64,000 bases of DNA, taken from positions 89,001-153,000 of the forward strand of contig JAHBMJ010004586.1 in assembly GCA_018398765.1 (NCBI GenBank). The letters are read 5' to 3'. The notes below the pieces were generated by a model that worked only from the letters and a program-made list of their open reading frames with translations, was not told where the DNA came from and ran no database searches. Source of the DNA: Chromera velia (lineage: Eukaryota; Sar; Chromeraceae). Position 1 is the stretch's first letter; each line of letters starts with the position of its first letter. The translations under genes and the position numbers were made by a program. Below are positions 23,401-35,504 of this stretch, piece after piece.

Positions 23401-25976
23401 CCCAGCCGAAGAATGCATCAACATGTCAGATTAATATTTAGACGCACCTAGTAGCTAACTGAGTCATTAAACTGACTAACTAAACTGACTGACTAACTGA
23501 CTGACTGACTAACTGACTAACTGACTGACTGACTGACTGACTGAAGTCGCATAGTGTGTCCCCTGCCTCAAGCACGGAGGTCGGCATCTCAAACACAGAG
23601 CTGCGTCGGTGCCCGGACATTAAAGAACCTCTCCTGTCTGCTGGATCTACACCCTCCTCCCCAAATGCTGCAATGTCCTCTTCCTCCCCAACAAGACCAT
23701 CGAACATTCCTCCCATCATCATCGCGTCATCCTCTCCTCCAGCCTCTGCAGCGACCACCGACCGCCGCCTCCCACCCAGTGCTGCCTGTATCCGCCTCAC
23801 TGCCGCTGCCTGTGGAGACTTGGGGGCGGTCGGAGAGGAGAGCCCGTGTGCTCTGGAACTTCCGGCAACAGGGGACAACCCGAGCTTGCCCCCTGCCGGC
23901 TCTCCTGCTCCCGTCCCTGTGCCTCCAGGTTGTCTGAATACGAACAGTTGACCGTGAAAGTGGAGGGCCTGCGATCAATCACTCAAAGGCAGAAAGAAGG
24001 AAAGAAAAAGAGAATGGACGGACAAGGGAGGAGCGGTGGGAAATTGTAATTGCATTTTAGTTTTCCCGCCTCTTTGACTCCGTTTCCCTTTCTGTGACCT
24101 CATTCCGTTCCTATTCCCTTTTCGTCCATTGCTGCGTCTCCCCTTCCCGGTCTCCAGCGATTCTCGAGCAACCTTCTCTCTCTGCCTGCTGCCCATTCTG
24201 CCAAAATTCAATCCTGCTGCAGGGTCTGAAGGTACTCACAGTAGCATTTATGGCGCCAAGCGCGTCCTGCACGGTTCGTTCTATCTTCATTGGCACGTCT
24301 GACTCATGCAGCCCGCAGGTCGCCCCTTCCCCTTCCACAGAGTTAGTACGTGTCTGTCTACCTACATGGACTTTTTCGTTTTCTGCCTATCCATCGGATT
24401 TTCTTTCTTTTTTACTTTTTGTTCATTTTGGCATACATCTGCCTGACCTCGCAGAGCAGTTCCACGTCACATGCCTTGAAAGTGTACGTGCTCTTCATCA
24501 ACATCGTCACGTCGTGCCACAGCTGTCCCACGGAAGTCACGGAGAAGCAGTCCACTTCTGAAAGGGGGATTCCTTCTGCTCTTCGTGATTGAGAGGGAGA
24601 GGGAGACGGAGAGTGAGGGGAAGACGGGGATGCATGCGCCCATGTCTCACTCCCCCTCTTACTCTGTTGAACGGGAACTTCTGACGTGCGGGGGCAGCTG
24701 CGGAAGTGCTGGTTGAAGATCTGCACGCACAAATGCAGAGTGCAGCAGAACCAGAGAGCGGAAGAGGGAAAAAAAGAAAAAAAAGAAGGGAGGGAGGGAA
24801 GGAGGGAGGAAGTAGCGCAGGACAGAACAAGAGAATTTATTGACTCAATGTATGTACATGAGGCACCGAAAAGGGGCGTCCGGAACAGCTAGAAGAAGGA
24901 TGGGGGACAGGCAATTGACAAAAAGAGAATTCAAGAATCACCGAAAGCAGATATCTGGCAGAGCAGCAACTCGACTCAGACGACCTTTTTAAGAAGAATC
25001 GTTGAAGGTCACCCTCATCTAGTTAAGGACAGTCATTGTGTTTCCGAAGCTCTGGCTTTGCCTGTTCGTCTGCGTGCGTGGCTGCCTCCCTGCCTGTCTG
25101 CCTGCTAGGTTTGACTGACGAGTCGGCACAGTTTCTTTCTCTGGACAGAGCTCAGGTCACCGAATGTGCTGTTGGCTGCAAACTCGGGCGACCGTGGCGA
25201 AGGGCTACCGGGGCATGAAGCTTGCTCTTGACGCTACGAGGTGGGCAAACAAGCAAGAGGGGGGGAGGGAGTGAGAAGTCGTACAGGGATCCTGTCATGC
25301 ACGCAGGACGAAACACATGCGAAGACTAAATGGGAGACATGTGTTTGCCACAACACCAAAAGTCAACAAAAAATGTTGGCCCACACTGTGACGCAGATAA
25401 GCACGCATGCAGTAAAGACGCGCGTGGGTACGGAAGATGGCTGCCATGAGAAGCGAAGTGAATCATTGGGAGGTTTTGCCTCCATTCTTGTGGTCACAAA
25501 AAAGGGTTGAAAAACGCACGGAGGAGATTGGCAGCATCACTAGTTCAAGATAGACGGGCTGGGAGTCCAATGGCACGGTATTCATGCAGACCTAACGAAG
25601 GATTGACTGACTGCTTCTTCGGCCCTGCGTCTCCTGAGGCCCTTGGCGACGGTCAGCCTGAGGGACTTCATCGTGAGCTTCCAAGACCAGCTCAGAAGAA
25701 GCAGCCCAGAAGACGGGACTTCGACACGCAAACGGCCACCTGAGTATGTCAGTTCGAGTCCAGGGCATGCATGCTCTTCCGCGATAAGCCGTCTCGATGG
25801 ACTTGCATGTACAAAGATGAGTACGTGTGTTGTTGAAGGCCAGGTAGACGCCCTGACAACTTCTCCCGAATGTGATTCGCAATATTGGGAAGAAACCAAG
25901 TAGCTCCAAAACCGGCGAGGGTCGATGGAGTCACTTCAAGAAGTGACGCTTTGAATTGAGTGCCTGCATGCTGCAC
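15054..25976 (-). CDS. Large multi-exon protein of unknown function
   Basis: The 3' exons join in phase: 19670-19500, 19178-18472, 18110-17922, 16713-16640, 16102-16014 and 15715-15054 (stop TAA). Upstream, 22927-21903 joins 21687-(about 21370) in phase. Other likely coding pieces lie near 20149, 20700-20480, 23143-23099, 23870-23540, 24330-24240, 24730-24420, 25190-25130 and 25760-25600. A candidate start Met is at 25976. The protein is mostly Ser/Pro/Arg-rich and probably disordered, with kinase-site-like RRGSL and RRSSV, a coiled-coil-like RRLRRLRLEELERLGEK, and helical segments. Pieces such as VLEAGDTLCD and NCVVLCLSGKATLK recall degenerate cyclic-nucleotide-binding folds, but their junctions did not join in phase, so I assign no function. 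It could be two genes. It is divergent from the dynein gene. Confidence 0.6.
16383..17117. repeat. Large inverted repeat with a copied exon
   Basis: The left arm (about 16383-16692) and right arm (about 16830-17117) are near-perfect reverse complements separated by a 137-bp loop. Each arm contains, in mirrored order, a (CATT)n or (GAAT)n tract, a unique segment, mixed dinucleotide tracts, and the 3' part of the exon 16640-16713 with its donor. Only the left copy is in sense orientation for the minus-strand gene; the right copy lies reversed in the upstream intron. The arms could pair as a long hairpin in DNA or pre-mRNA. Confidence 0.95.
20753..21253. repeat. A/C-rich degenerate tandem array (CCAAAACAC-type)
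   Basis: About 500 bp is made almost only of A and C on the plus strand, in variants of CCAAAACA. A higher-order unit beginning with CACACCAAAACGAAAGAAAA recurs about 95-111 bp apart (near 20853, 20964 and 21059). The minus (transcribed-sense) strand is a run of TTTTGG/TGTTTTGG words. It sits in an intron of the minus-strand gene. Frames such as minus 20789-21133 are translations of the repeat. Confidence 0.9.
23456..23543. repeat. (ACTG)n / (ACTA)n microsatellite
   Basis: An interrupted run of ACTG and ACTA tetramers lies just downstream, in the transcription sense, of a likely exon of the minus-strand gene. It begins at a donor-like (GTCAGT)n stretch, so the exact splice site there cannot be chosen. 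Confidence 0.9.
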
Positions 25977-26320
25977 ATTGAAATTTTAACAGGTACAAAC
26001 GCTCGTTTTGCGCACCATGCATGCAGAAGGTTCCCGCGCGTTTGGCAAAAAAATCATTTTTGTCACATTCATGCGATCGAACTCGATCGATCGAATGGTC
26101 TGATTTTGGTCACCCTTCATTCTGTTGATCGATCTCTGGTGATCTTCCGGAGTGACAAAGTGACACCACAACTTGGAAGTGTGTGTCTTCATCCAGTGCC
26201 TATTTGCCAGCAGAAGCAGGTTACCCGTACAGGTTCCTTCCCCTCCCGATCGAGGGGCTGTCTTCCTCTGTCCATCAGAACGTGTTGCTCAGTCTGCATC
26301 GAAACTGAGAAGAAAAAAAC
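25977..26320. promoter_or_regulatory. Shared divergent promoter region (inferred)
   Basis: This 344-bp spacer separates the candidate start of the large minus-strand gene (25976) from the dynein intermediate chain ATG (26321). It contains a palindrome-rich GATCGAACTCGATCGATCGA stretch near 26077-26096. No TATA box is obvious. The bidirectional role is an inference from layout only. Confidence 0.35.
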
Positions 26321-28089
26321 ATGTCACAAAGACAGTCCGCACTTCCTTCAAAGCCCTCCCTGACGAACAGGCATTCGTCAGGGGGGAAGTCTAACAAGCT
26401 CCAAGCCAATGTGTCCCTCCCGAAAAGCATCGGGAAGAGCGCATCTTCCGCCAATCGCTCCAAGATGAAGAACCAGTCTTCTTCAGAGGTCAACAAAGGA
26501 GAGATGCACGTGTTGCTCAACGATAAGGACGTCACTCCAAAGCCCCTCCTTTCCTCAACAGCGCAGGCAACTCCAGCAGAGGGTGATGACCTTCTCGATG
26601 CTATTGGAAAGAAGGAAGTGGATGATGCGGACTTCGAGGAACCCACTCACAAGCCCAACCTGGCAGTTGCAGGGGGTGCACTAGACAAGAGCGGGGGAGG
26701 GGAGAAGCAGAAGGCTCTTCAGTTGACAGAGGAGGAGTTGGAGAAGGAGATTGAAATCATTCTGGAGGAAACGCCCACAATGGAGCTCTTCCACTCACCT
26801 AGTCTGATCGTCACAGCACAAACGGACGACTACGAGAAGATCATGGAGCGAAATAAAGGTAAGCAGAGGTGCGCTCAAAGATACATATCGCGGGATAGGA
26901 AGCTCGGCAATGAGGAGCTTGGGAGCTGTGCAGGATTCAGAGAGAACAGCGAGGAGGACCCTTTGTGACTGATATTTTGATGCAACGCGTACGGACACTC
27001 CTTCTTGTCGGCCGTCTCTGATGGCCTTTCTCGGTTCTCATGGCTACTCTTTCAATTTCTCCTCACTCTGACCCGAATCGTCCCTCTCTCCGTCTATTCA
27101 TCAGCCGTCTTTGCCTTTTGCGCTGCCTCCCGTTCTAATCGATCTCTCTGTTGTCCAATCACTTGTGGACTTCTCAGCTCCTCCCCTTCCCTCCTCTTCC
27201 TTCACGCAGCGTACGAGGCCTTGCTGAAGAACAGAGAGAACGCAGACCAGTATGCAAGCCACCATGCGCAAACTTTGGACAACCCCCAGAAGCCCAAAGA
27301 AATCACCGCCGCACCCCCGTTGACATCAGACGCACAGGTGGGGGGGCTTCTAATCTCTCTCTCTCTTTCTCTTTTTCTTTCTTTCTTTCTTTCTTCCTGT
27401 CTCCACACGGCTTTGTAGACAATGCAGAAGGCAGGAAAGGTAAAACGGGGGTGGGACAGCTACAGGGCTGAAAAAAGGGAGAAGGAAGCGAGGCAGGGAG
27501 TAGAAAGAAAGGAAGCAAGGAAAGAAGGACGGAAGGAAGGAAGGAGAGATACCGATGGATGCCGAGAGACAAGGGACCTCGCGTGTTTTTTTCCTTTCCA
27601 ATTGAATCGAAGAACTTCCCAGTTCCCATATTGAAGGTGCACTGTTGTTGGCGGTCCCCGATGATGCAGGTAGAAGCTTCCCAATACGAGATTTTCGACG
27701 CCTTCCAGGACACGCAAAAACCCCGTCAGCTGGAGTTGCAGGACCAGTGTTCGAAGCAGGCCAACGAGATCATGGGTGCCGTGCTTCAACACGCCGGGAC
27801 GCTTCTGGACGTCACAACGACGAGCGGATCAAGCGAAGCGGGGACAGCGCGTGGTCGGGCGAGGGGAAGGGAAGGGGACTCGCAGGCCAGCATTCGAGGA
27901 GGAAACTCGAGTCTGAAGGGAAAGGTCAGTCAATCAATCAGTGACTGAGGGAGGGAGGGAGTGGGTGAGTGAGTGGACGGAGGGAGTGCGGTGGTGTGAG
28001 TGGAGGTGCTGATGGAAGAAAAGAATCGGAGGGACAGAAGACGAGGAGAGTCAGGGCTACGCTTTCTGTTTGAGAGAGGTATTTAGGTA

Positions 28090-28122
<33 letters not shown>

Positions 28123-29348
28123 CTGTGTGTAGGCGCGTACATACCCACAGATTCATGTGAACGTGTGTGTATGTGTGTGTGTGTGTGTGAATGCTTTCAG
28201 CGGTCGACGTCATCTCCGTCCAGATCTCGTGAGAGAGACAAGGGGAAGAAGACCGGCGGGGGAACAAAACAAGGGGACAAGAGAGGGAGGGGTCTGGAGG
28301 CAAAGCAGCTCTCTGGTTGGTTTCTTTCTCGTTCTAGGCCGAGCAAAACTTTTTTTCATGATTCCCTTCACCCGTCTCGTCGGTTTCAAAAAGCAGAAAG
28401 GCATGAACGGAGGATGAGCGAGAAGCGAAGGGACTTCATGGATGAACTTTTGTCCTTGTCCGTGAAAAAAAAAAGAAAAATGAGCTGGGCTCTGTGTGAG
28501 AGATTCTGGGTGTCACTGATGTTTTTTCCCGTTCATTGATAATCTTTTTTGATTTCATTTCTTGTCATTTTTTATCCTCCTTTTCTATCTCTGCTCTGCC
28601 ATTACGTCTGACAGCCTTCGGCCCAACAAATCATAATTTTTTGACTATCACTTCTGTCTTCCAATGACCATTGCTGCCTGCCTCGTCGGCCTGCAGGCTC
28701 TGCACCGTCTCGGCAGCCATCGGAACGCGACGAGTCAGTGGGACCTGGAGGCACCAAGGGGGGGAAGCTGGAGGGAGACGCAGAGGGAGAGGGAGGAGCC
28801 GGAGAGACGGAGGGACAGAAGGAGCCAGAGGATCCAATGCCGTGGACGATGGGGGCAGACGCGACGCTACCAGAAGCCCTCAAGGACGCTCTGAGAGTCA
28901 TGGAGAGAATTGTGTCACAAAATGTGTTCCACAAACAACACATGATCTACAGAAACTACCCGACCATTGAAGAATTGCAAGTGAGTCAGATGCAAAAGAG
29001 AAAACGCGAAAAACGAGGATTATCAAGACGCGTCAGGCGGGTGACGCTTTGTCGTTTCAGTGGCCGAATACTAAGAGCGTGGGAATGCATGGATGGGCTG
29101 TATGCACCCACACTAAGCTTCCTCCGATCCTTTTCTTTTTCGCAGCATCGCTGGATCGTTTCTTCATTTGCCCCTTTGGATCTAAAATCTTGCCCTGGCA
29201 GCCGCGTCTCATTTGCGGTATCCCTGCTTGTCGGTGTGCGGGTCTTTCCTATCTTTCTCTCTTTTCAGCTGTACGCTTGAACGCCTCTCTTTTTTCCGGT
29301 TTCGCGAGAGACGAAAATGTGTTTGTTCGTGTGTTTTTTTATTCATGA

Positions 29349-29386
<38 letters not shown>

Positions 29387-29398
29387 GGATTGATTGAC

Positions 29399-29434
<36 letters not shown>

Positions 29435-29531
29435 GGATTGATTGATTGATGGATTGATGGATTGATGGATGGATTGATGGATGGATTGATGGATTGATTG
29501 ATTGATGGATTGATGGATTGATGGATTGATG

Positions 29532-29564
<33 letters not shown>

Positions 29565-32542
29565 CAGGCGATGATGAATGCAAACGAGAGGGGAGACGAC
29601 GAGGGAGGTGGTGGAAGGGCAGGGGGGCACAGAGGGTCTATAGGGGGGAGAAGCAAACTTGGAAAGAGCCAGGCAGCACGAAGCGAAGCAGGGGGTGGAG
29701 GTGCAGGGTTGGTGGAAGAGACTTCCCGGGAGAAGGAGGAGGAGGGGGGGAGAAGCGAAGTCGCCAAAACAGAAGAAGGCGGCCCCAGTGGTCAGTCAGT
29801 CGGGGGTTGATGGAGTGAAGGACTGGGTAAGCATATGAGGGATTGAGGGGGTGAAACAGAGACTGAGTGGGCGAGACAGTGGAAGAGTGATTTAGAAAGC
29901 CCATTAGTCATTTTTTGGTTTCTTTTTTGTACTGCTGCATGTGCATGCATGTGCAGAGAAAGAAGGAGGCGGCAAGGACAAAATGGAGGGCAGCGATGAC
30001 GGGGACAGCCTGAGGGAGGTGGAGGACCCCGATGGGCCCCGGCTCTCGGACCTCTTCTGCTTTGAGTGCCATCAACTCACAGGGTCAGTTGGTTGCTCTT
30101 TCTCTTTCTCTATTTCCCCTTTCCCGTTGGCCTTCAAAAGGAAGGGGAGAACTCTTCACTCATTCCTCCCGATACTGCTTCAGCGGCGTGTTGCACAAGA
30201 AGAACGGAAGGGGGGTCTTTTATTTGGAGGGTTCTGGTAGTTCGGGTGCGTACGTTTGCTCTGTCTGTCTGTCTGGCACTCTCTGTCTCTCTGTGATGGT
30301 GCTGTCTGTTTGCGATCTGCAGAGGGCTTTCTGCGACAGCAGCTGAGTGGAACAAGTCGAACCAGGACGTCCTTGCAGTCTCCTACGGGGACCTCTCGGA
30401 ACTTCCCGCGGGTGGTGTGGGGGGTCTGGTGCTGTTCTGGTCTCTGAAGAATCCCTCCTACCCAGAGCGGGTCCTGAGGTCTGTCTGTCCTGCATGTCTA
30501 GTCTGATCTCTGATGTTCATGAGTGGGTTGGCAGAATCAAGGAGTTTCTTTTTTTTTTCCTGTCCTGCGTCCATTCTTTCGATCGGCTGAATGCTGTGTC
30601 TTCGTGAATCACGGAAGAGACCCGGCCGATAGATCACATTGGTCGATCTTCTGTTATATCAGAAGACTGTCTGCGTGTTTGAGCGAGGAGCCCTGAAGGC
30701 CCGCTTTCTCTCTTTTTGTCTGCCCCCTTCCATTTTTCATTCCCGTTGGCTTCCCCGCCTCTTTTTGATCTGTGTGTTGATGTCTGTGCTTTGATTTTCT
30801 TTTTCTTGTGCAGAACTGCGTCAGGGGTGACCTCCCTCCAGTTCTCCACAGTGTACCCGAATCTGGTGGCGGCAGGGATGCATGACGGGTCGATAGCCAT
30901 CTGGGATTTGAGGTGCGTGCGCGTGTGTCTCTCTCTCTGCCTGGTTGCTTGTCTGTCGATTTTGTCATGCTCTCTCCCTGTCCCTCCCTCTCCCCTCCCT
31001 CTCTCCCTGTCTGCCTCCCTCCCTCTGTGTGTATGCGTGTGAGAGAGAGACATAGAGCAAAGGGGGAAGAAATCAACAGATGTCCCGATCTTCTTCTCTT
31101 TCTGTGTGTGTCTTCCTTCCCCTTGTTTGTCCGAGTGATGGATGATGTCTGTATGTGCAGGCGGCCTGGGAACGCCCCTGTGGTGGAGTCCTCTGAGGCC
31201 CCCCTGCTGGGAGACAAGAAACACGCAGACGCGGTCTGGGGTCTCAGGTCTGTCTGTCTGTTGGGGGGGAGGGAGGGGGGCAATGGGCTGTGATAGCGGC
31301 AGGGGGTGGGAGGGGGGCAATGGGCTGTGATAGCGGCAGGGGGTGATTGATGAAGGGATCGGCAAACGGAGGTGGAGTCTTTCCTTTCAATTCAATTGGT
31401 CAGAGGGGGGGGACTTGTCAGACGGATCGAAAGAAAGAAAGAAAGAAGATGCAGGAAGGTGCACTGCTGTAGGCCCTTTTGTTGGTAACGTTCGGTTGGG
31501 AAAACTGATCATGATCACTTCCCTCTTCTTGTCTGCTGGGAGGCCCTTTTGTTTTTCTTCTCAGCTTTGTTTCTTTTGTTTTCTGGAGTTTCGGTAATGT
31601 TTCTTTTTGCAATGTGTGTCTGAGTCTTTTTGCCTGCAGGTATGTAGACAGAGGAGCCGACAAAATGCCGCGAGAATTCCTGGCCTCTGTCTCGTCAGAT
31701 GGAAGGGTCAGCCTGTGATGTGAATTGCATCATTCTTCAATCTTTTGTTCGTTGACTCCGTTTGAGTTTCATCTCATCTTAAGGAGAGGTCCTCACTCTT
31801 TCAGTTGTGGAGTGAGTCAGCCAGTCTTCCCTGCATGCCTGAGGCTTCCTACCCCCATCTCTACAGATACGCACATGCAGGTTGCTATTGTGGTGTTGTG
31901 CTCGTGAGCAATAGAAAGACGAACAACCAAGCGGCTGGTCTGAGCTGTCAGTCCGCCATTGTAGGGCACACGATCGGCATTTGATTTCTCTCCTGTCACC
32001 ATGCGGCACTCCAACTAACTACATGCATGCAGGTATTGACCTGGAGCACCAAGAAGGGTCTCGAATCTTCCCTCCTGATGATGCTGAAGAGAATGCCGAA
32101 CCCAAGATTGGGCAACACTTCGAACCACAAAGAGGGGGTGATCTTTCGACAAGCATCCGGTCAGTCGGAGGGGGGGCACACTTTACTCAGGCTGTGTGAT
32201 CGGGGCAACTAAAAAAAACTGACGGAAGGGCTGACTGACTGACTGACCTTGCGCGTCCCTTTCTTTCTCACTCCCCGACGGGAAGTTTTGCTCGTTGTGC
32301 CTGTTGGCTCCCAGTGAGTCTCCAGCTCGTGCGAATGTGTCTCTTCAGAACGTTGTCTCTCTTCTTCTTGCTTGTATGTCTGTCTGTCTACTTGCGTGTC
32401 TGTCTGTGTGGGGAGCTGCAGGGATGGGTCTCGACTTTCCTCGCACAGACCCTTCTTCGTATCTGATTGGGACAGGTTGGTTCGGCTCCTGTGTGTCTCT
32501 TTCTTTCTTTTCTTTCTTTCTTTCTTTCTTTCTTTCTTTCGT

Positions 32543-32574
<32 letters not shown>

Positions 32575-34365
32575 TTTGTTCTTTTCTTTCTTTGTTTCTT
32601 TCTGATGAGTGCAATCAATTTAATTTTATGAGGTCATTCTATGATCTGGACTGAAGCTGCCTGAATTCTTCTTATTGCTTTTCTTTCCTTCGTTTCTTTG
32701 TTGGCCTGGTTGCCTGTGTTGCATTTCTCTTTATTTCTGCTGAAAAGCCATTGGCTCTGAGGTTTTCCTTGAACAGCCTGCCGCCTTCATGGCTAGACTG
32801 GGTCGAGCCGGCCAGGGCTGTTGAGATGCCGTCACACCCATTCACTTATTCCTATCGACTGATTCATCCATCCATCCACCTGCGTGACCATGCTCATGTG
32901 ATGCTTGCAGAAGACGGGCTGATCCACAGGTGCTCTACCAGCTACAATGAGCAATACCTGGACACATACTACGGTCACGCAGGTTGGTCGGTCTGTGTGA
33001 ATGTTGCGCATTCCTTTGGCTCCGACTTTCTCTTCCTTCTGGCACGCTTCGATGGCCGGCTGCGGAGTCTGAAAAGCTTCACCCACAGGCATGCTGTGGT
33101 TGTGTGACAACCCCCCCCCTACATCCTTGGACTGTGTGTAGATTTCCTCTGTAATATTTTCTCCACGTGAATCCCAGCGTCTCACTTACTTTGCTCGCTC
33201 TGACCGTTGTCCAATGTTATGTGTTGACACGAAACAACACATGACCCACCATGCATGACTCGCAGGCCCCGTGTACAAAGTGAGATTCAACCCCTACTGG
33301 GCAGACGTATTCCTTTCGGCCTCTGCGGACTGGTCGATGAGGCTCTGGAGCGTGAAGACAACAGACGAGGCATTGTTTACCTACCAGGTCTGTCTGTCTG
33401 AAAAATGGGCAATAGAGCAGTCAGTCAGTCAGTCAGTCAATGAGAAAGTCGTCGAGAAAGTCAGTGAGAGATGGGTTGTGAGGAGAATAGAAGGGAAGGG
33501 AAGGGAAATGACATGACTGAGTTGGGAAGGAATGGGGAGAATGAGAGGAAAAGGGAAATGGTGAATGGGGGAATCGCGGGTGGGAGAAGTGTGTGTGCAG
33601 GAGAGAGTTTCAGGGGTGGGGGGAGGAGGGGAGAGAGAGAAAGAGACTCTCTGGCAACCCCTTTTGGCTCGATAGGGTCGTTTGTTTCTACCCCCTTTTG
33701 TGTGTTGTTTATTGCGTCGGCTACTCCTTCCGGAAAATAGGGGGACGACGACAGTGAGGGAAAAGCAAATGGATGAGCAAAAAACAATCTCAAAAGCAGA
33801 CGGTTCCTTCACACCCATGAATGATCCAACTGAGTAGACAACACGACGCTGCTGCCTTCCTGCAGTCAACGGATCTGAGCGCGGCGGTCAACGACGTTGT
33901 CTGGTCTCCTCACAACTCTATGGCCTTTGCAGCATGCATGGTTAGTGAAAGGGGGAATGGGTGGTTTTGCGGTAGGAAGGAGAAAAGGTGGTAGGGGGAG
34001 AAAGCTGGATGTGACTACAAAGTGGTTTCGTGCGAGCTTTCTTTCTCACTTTCTGTTGGCTGCCTGCCGCAAGGGGAGATTGCGAAGCCTGAAAACTCGA
34101 AAGCCTTCCAAATGGAATCTGTCTTCTTGATGAACTAACTGTCTTTCCTTTTTCTGGCGTCCTCTCCGATGTGTCTTCTTTCATCACTTCATCTCATCCG
34201 TGGGCCCGTTCCTTTTTTTCTTTGTTCTTTTTGTTTCTGACCCTCTGTCTGCTTTGTTCTTAATTTTGTCATGGATGCAGGACGACGGCCGAGTGGAGAT
34301 GTGGGACCTCGACAAACAACCCCTGGACCCGATCGTCGTCCATTATCCTGGAAGAAACGAGGTAG

Positions 34366-34405
<40 letters not shown>

Positions 34406-35504
34406 TCTTTCCTCCTCTTCCTGTGTTCTTCCTACATCTCCCTCCTCTTCCTGTGTAAAGTTTGGCTGGGAAGTAACGCCAGGCTCCTTCTCTGACTACT
34501 CCCTCCCTCGATGCTGATCGACAAACTTTCAGATGAAAAGAAAAATCCAGGGCTTGACTCACCGCTTTCTTTGGCCTTCCCTCCGTCTTCTCTTCCGTTC
34601 TGTCGGCGTGGGGACTCAGATGTTCTTTCCTTGAGGCAGGCACATGAATTGATGCAATGAGCATAGAGACCGCCTGTCACGTCATGTCATAACGCCTGCC
34701 TTCCTGCCTGCAGGGTCGGGGACATCGCCAGCGCACCTGCGTCGGTTTCTCTCTGAACTCTCCTGTGCTTGTGGCAGGAGATGTAGACGGAAGCGTTGAG
34801 GTGATGAGGATGTATCACATGGAGACACCAGGATACTCCTCGATGGAACAACAGGTGCGTGCGTGGGGGGGGTGCGTGGTTTTCTTCTTTTTTTGTTCAT
34901 GTGACGTGCGTTGTCTTGCTGAATAAATCAGCCGAGAACCTGCCCCCACCACAACCGTTGTTTGTCTGCTTCCTCGCTCCTCTCGCTCTCCTCTCTCACA
35001 CACACCCACGCATGGGGTCAGCGCGCAATCTTTCTGGTTAATTGAACTGTCTGCAAGTCGACTTTCTTTGAGTCCTGTCTCTCCCGCGAGAACGCTCGCG
35101 GACTCACTCACGTAGTCACTCATTCGCTGTCCCACCCATTCGTTCTCCCTCTCTCACTCACACTCACACTGTCGCATCCGCGCTTGAGGATTCTGTGTGA
35201 GATGTTTTCTGAGAATGAAAAGCAGGACAAACGAAGGGGTGACCAAGGACTCGCTTGCTGCACCTTGGTCGCACTGCTTTTGTTTCTGTGTTTGGCTGTG
35301 CTTAGATTTTGGCTATTACTTAGATGCTGCGTCATACTGTCGTGTGACAGTAAATCTGCGTGCGTGCGACGTGCCTGTGGGTATGTAAGCAATTGACCAT
35401 GCATACCGTTTCCTGCTACACTTCATTCATTTATTATTGTTCTTTTCTTTGTGTCTATACATGTGCAGGAACGCTTGAAGGCCTACATCTCTCGAAAGAA
35501 ATGA
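26321..35504 (+). CDS. DNAI4: Axonemal dynein intermediate chain, IC138/DNAI4 (WDR78) type
   Basis: Nineteen exons join in phase (about 928 aa): 26321-26858, 27210-27337, 27670-27924, 28201-28315, 28697-28980, 29568-29790, 29957-30083, 30323-30478, 30814-30912, 31161-31247, 31640-31706, 32033-32159, 32422-32475, 32911-32982, 33266-33387, 33866-33940, 34281-34361, 34714-34854 and 35469-35504. A further 21-nt exon at 27418-27438 is possible. The charged N-terminal half holds LTEEELEKEIEIILEETPTM and, near residue 415, LRVMERIVSQN followed by HMIYRNY, a segment typical of this chain. The C-terminal half (about 555-915) is a WD propeller, with SGVTSLQFS, VAAGMHDGSIAIWDLR, DVFLSASADWSMRLW and DDGRVEMWDL. 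The protein would be the regulatory intermediate chain of I1/f inner-arm dynein in the axoneme, so the organism should make flagella. IC138-type identity is strong as a family call; exact orthology is inferred. Confidence 0.9.
28089..28199. repeat. (GT)n compound microsatellite
   Basis: Two long GT/GTAT blocks fill the end of a dynein-gene intron and run almost to the acceptor at 28200. Confidence 0.95.
29349..29566. repeat. (GATT)n/(GATG)n array ending at a splice acceptor
   Basis: Almost 220 bp of TGAT/TGGA tetramers fill the intron end, and the last repeat unit runs directly into the GCAG acceptor of the exon that starts at 29568. No separate polypyrimidine tract is visible in front of this acceptor. 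Confidence 0.95.
32501..32605. repeat. (TTTC)n microsatellite
   Basis: A pyrimidine tetramer run lies in the intron after the exon ending at 32475 of the dynein gene, on the sense strand. Confidence 0.95.

Noticed and set aside
15054-25976. Cyclic-nucleotide-binding protein call for the large minus-strand gene
   Set aside because: Several pieces resemble the fold (VLEAGDTLCD, VVLCLSGKATL), but the exon junctions needed to bring them together did not keep the frame, so the name was not used.
29209-29767. Poly-(N-Q-S-I) ORFs on the minus strand
   Set aside because: Translation of the GATT array inside a plus-strand intron.
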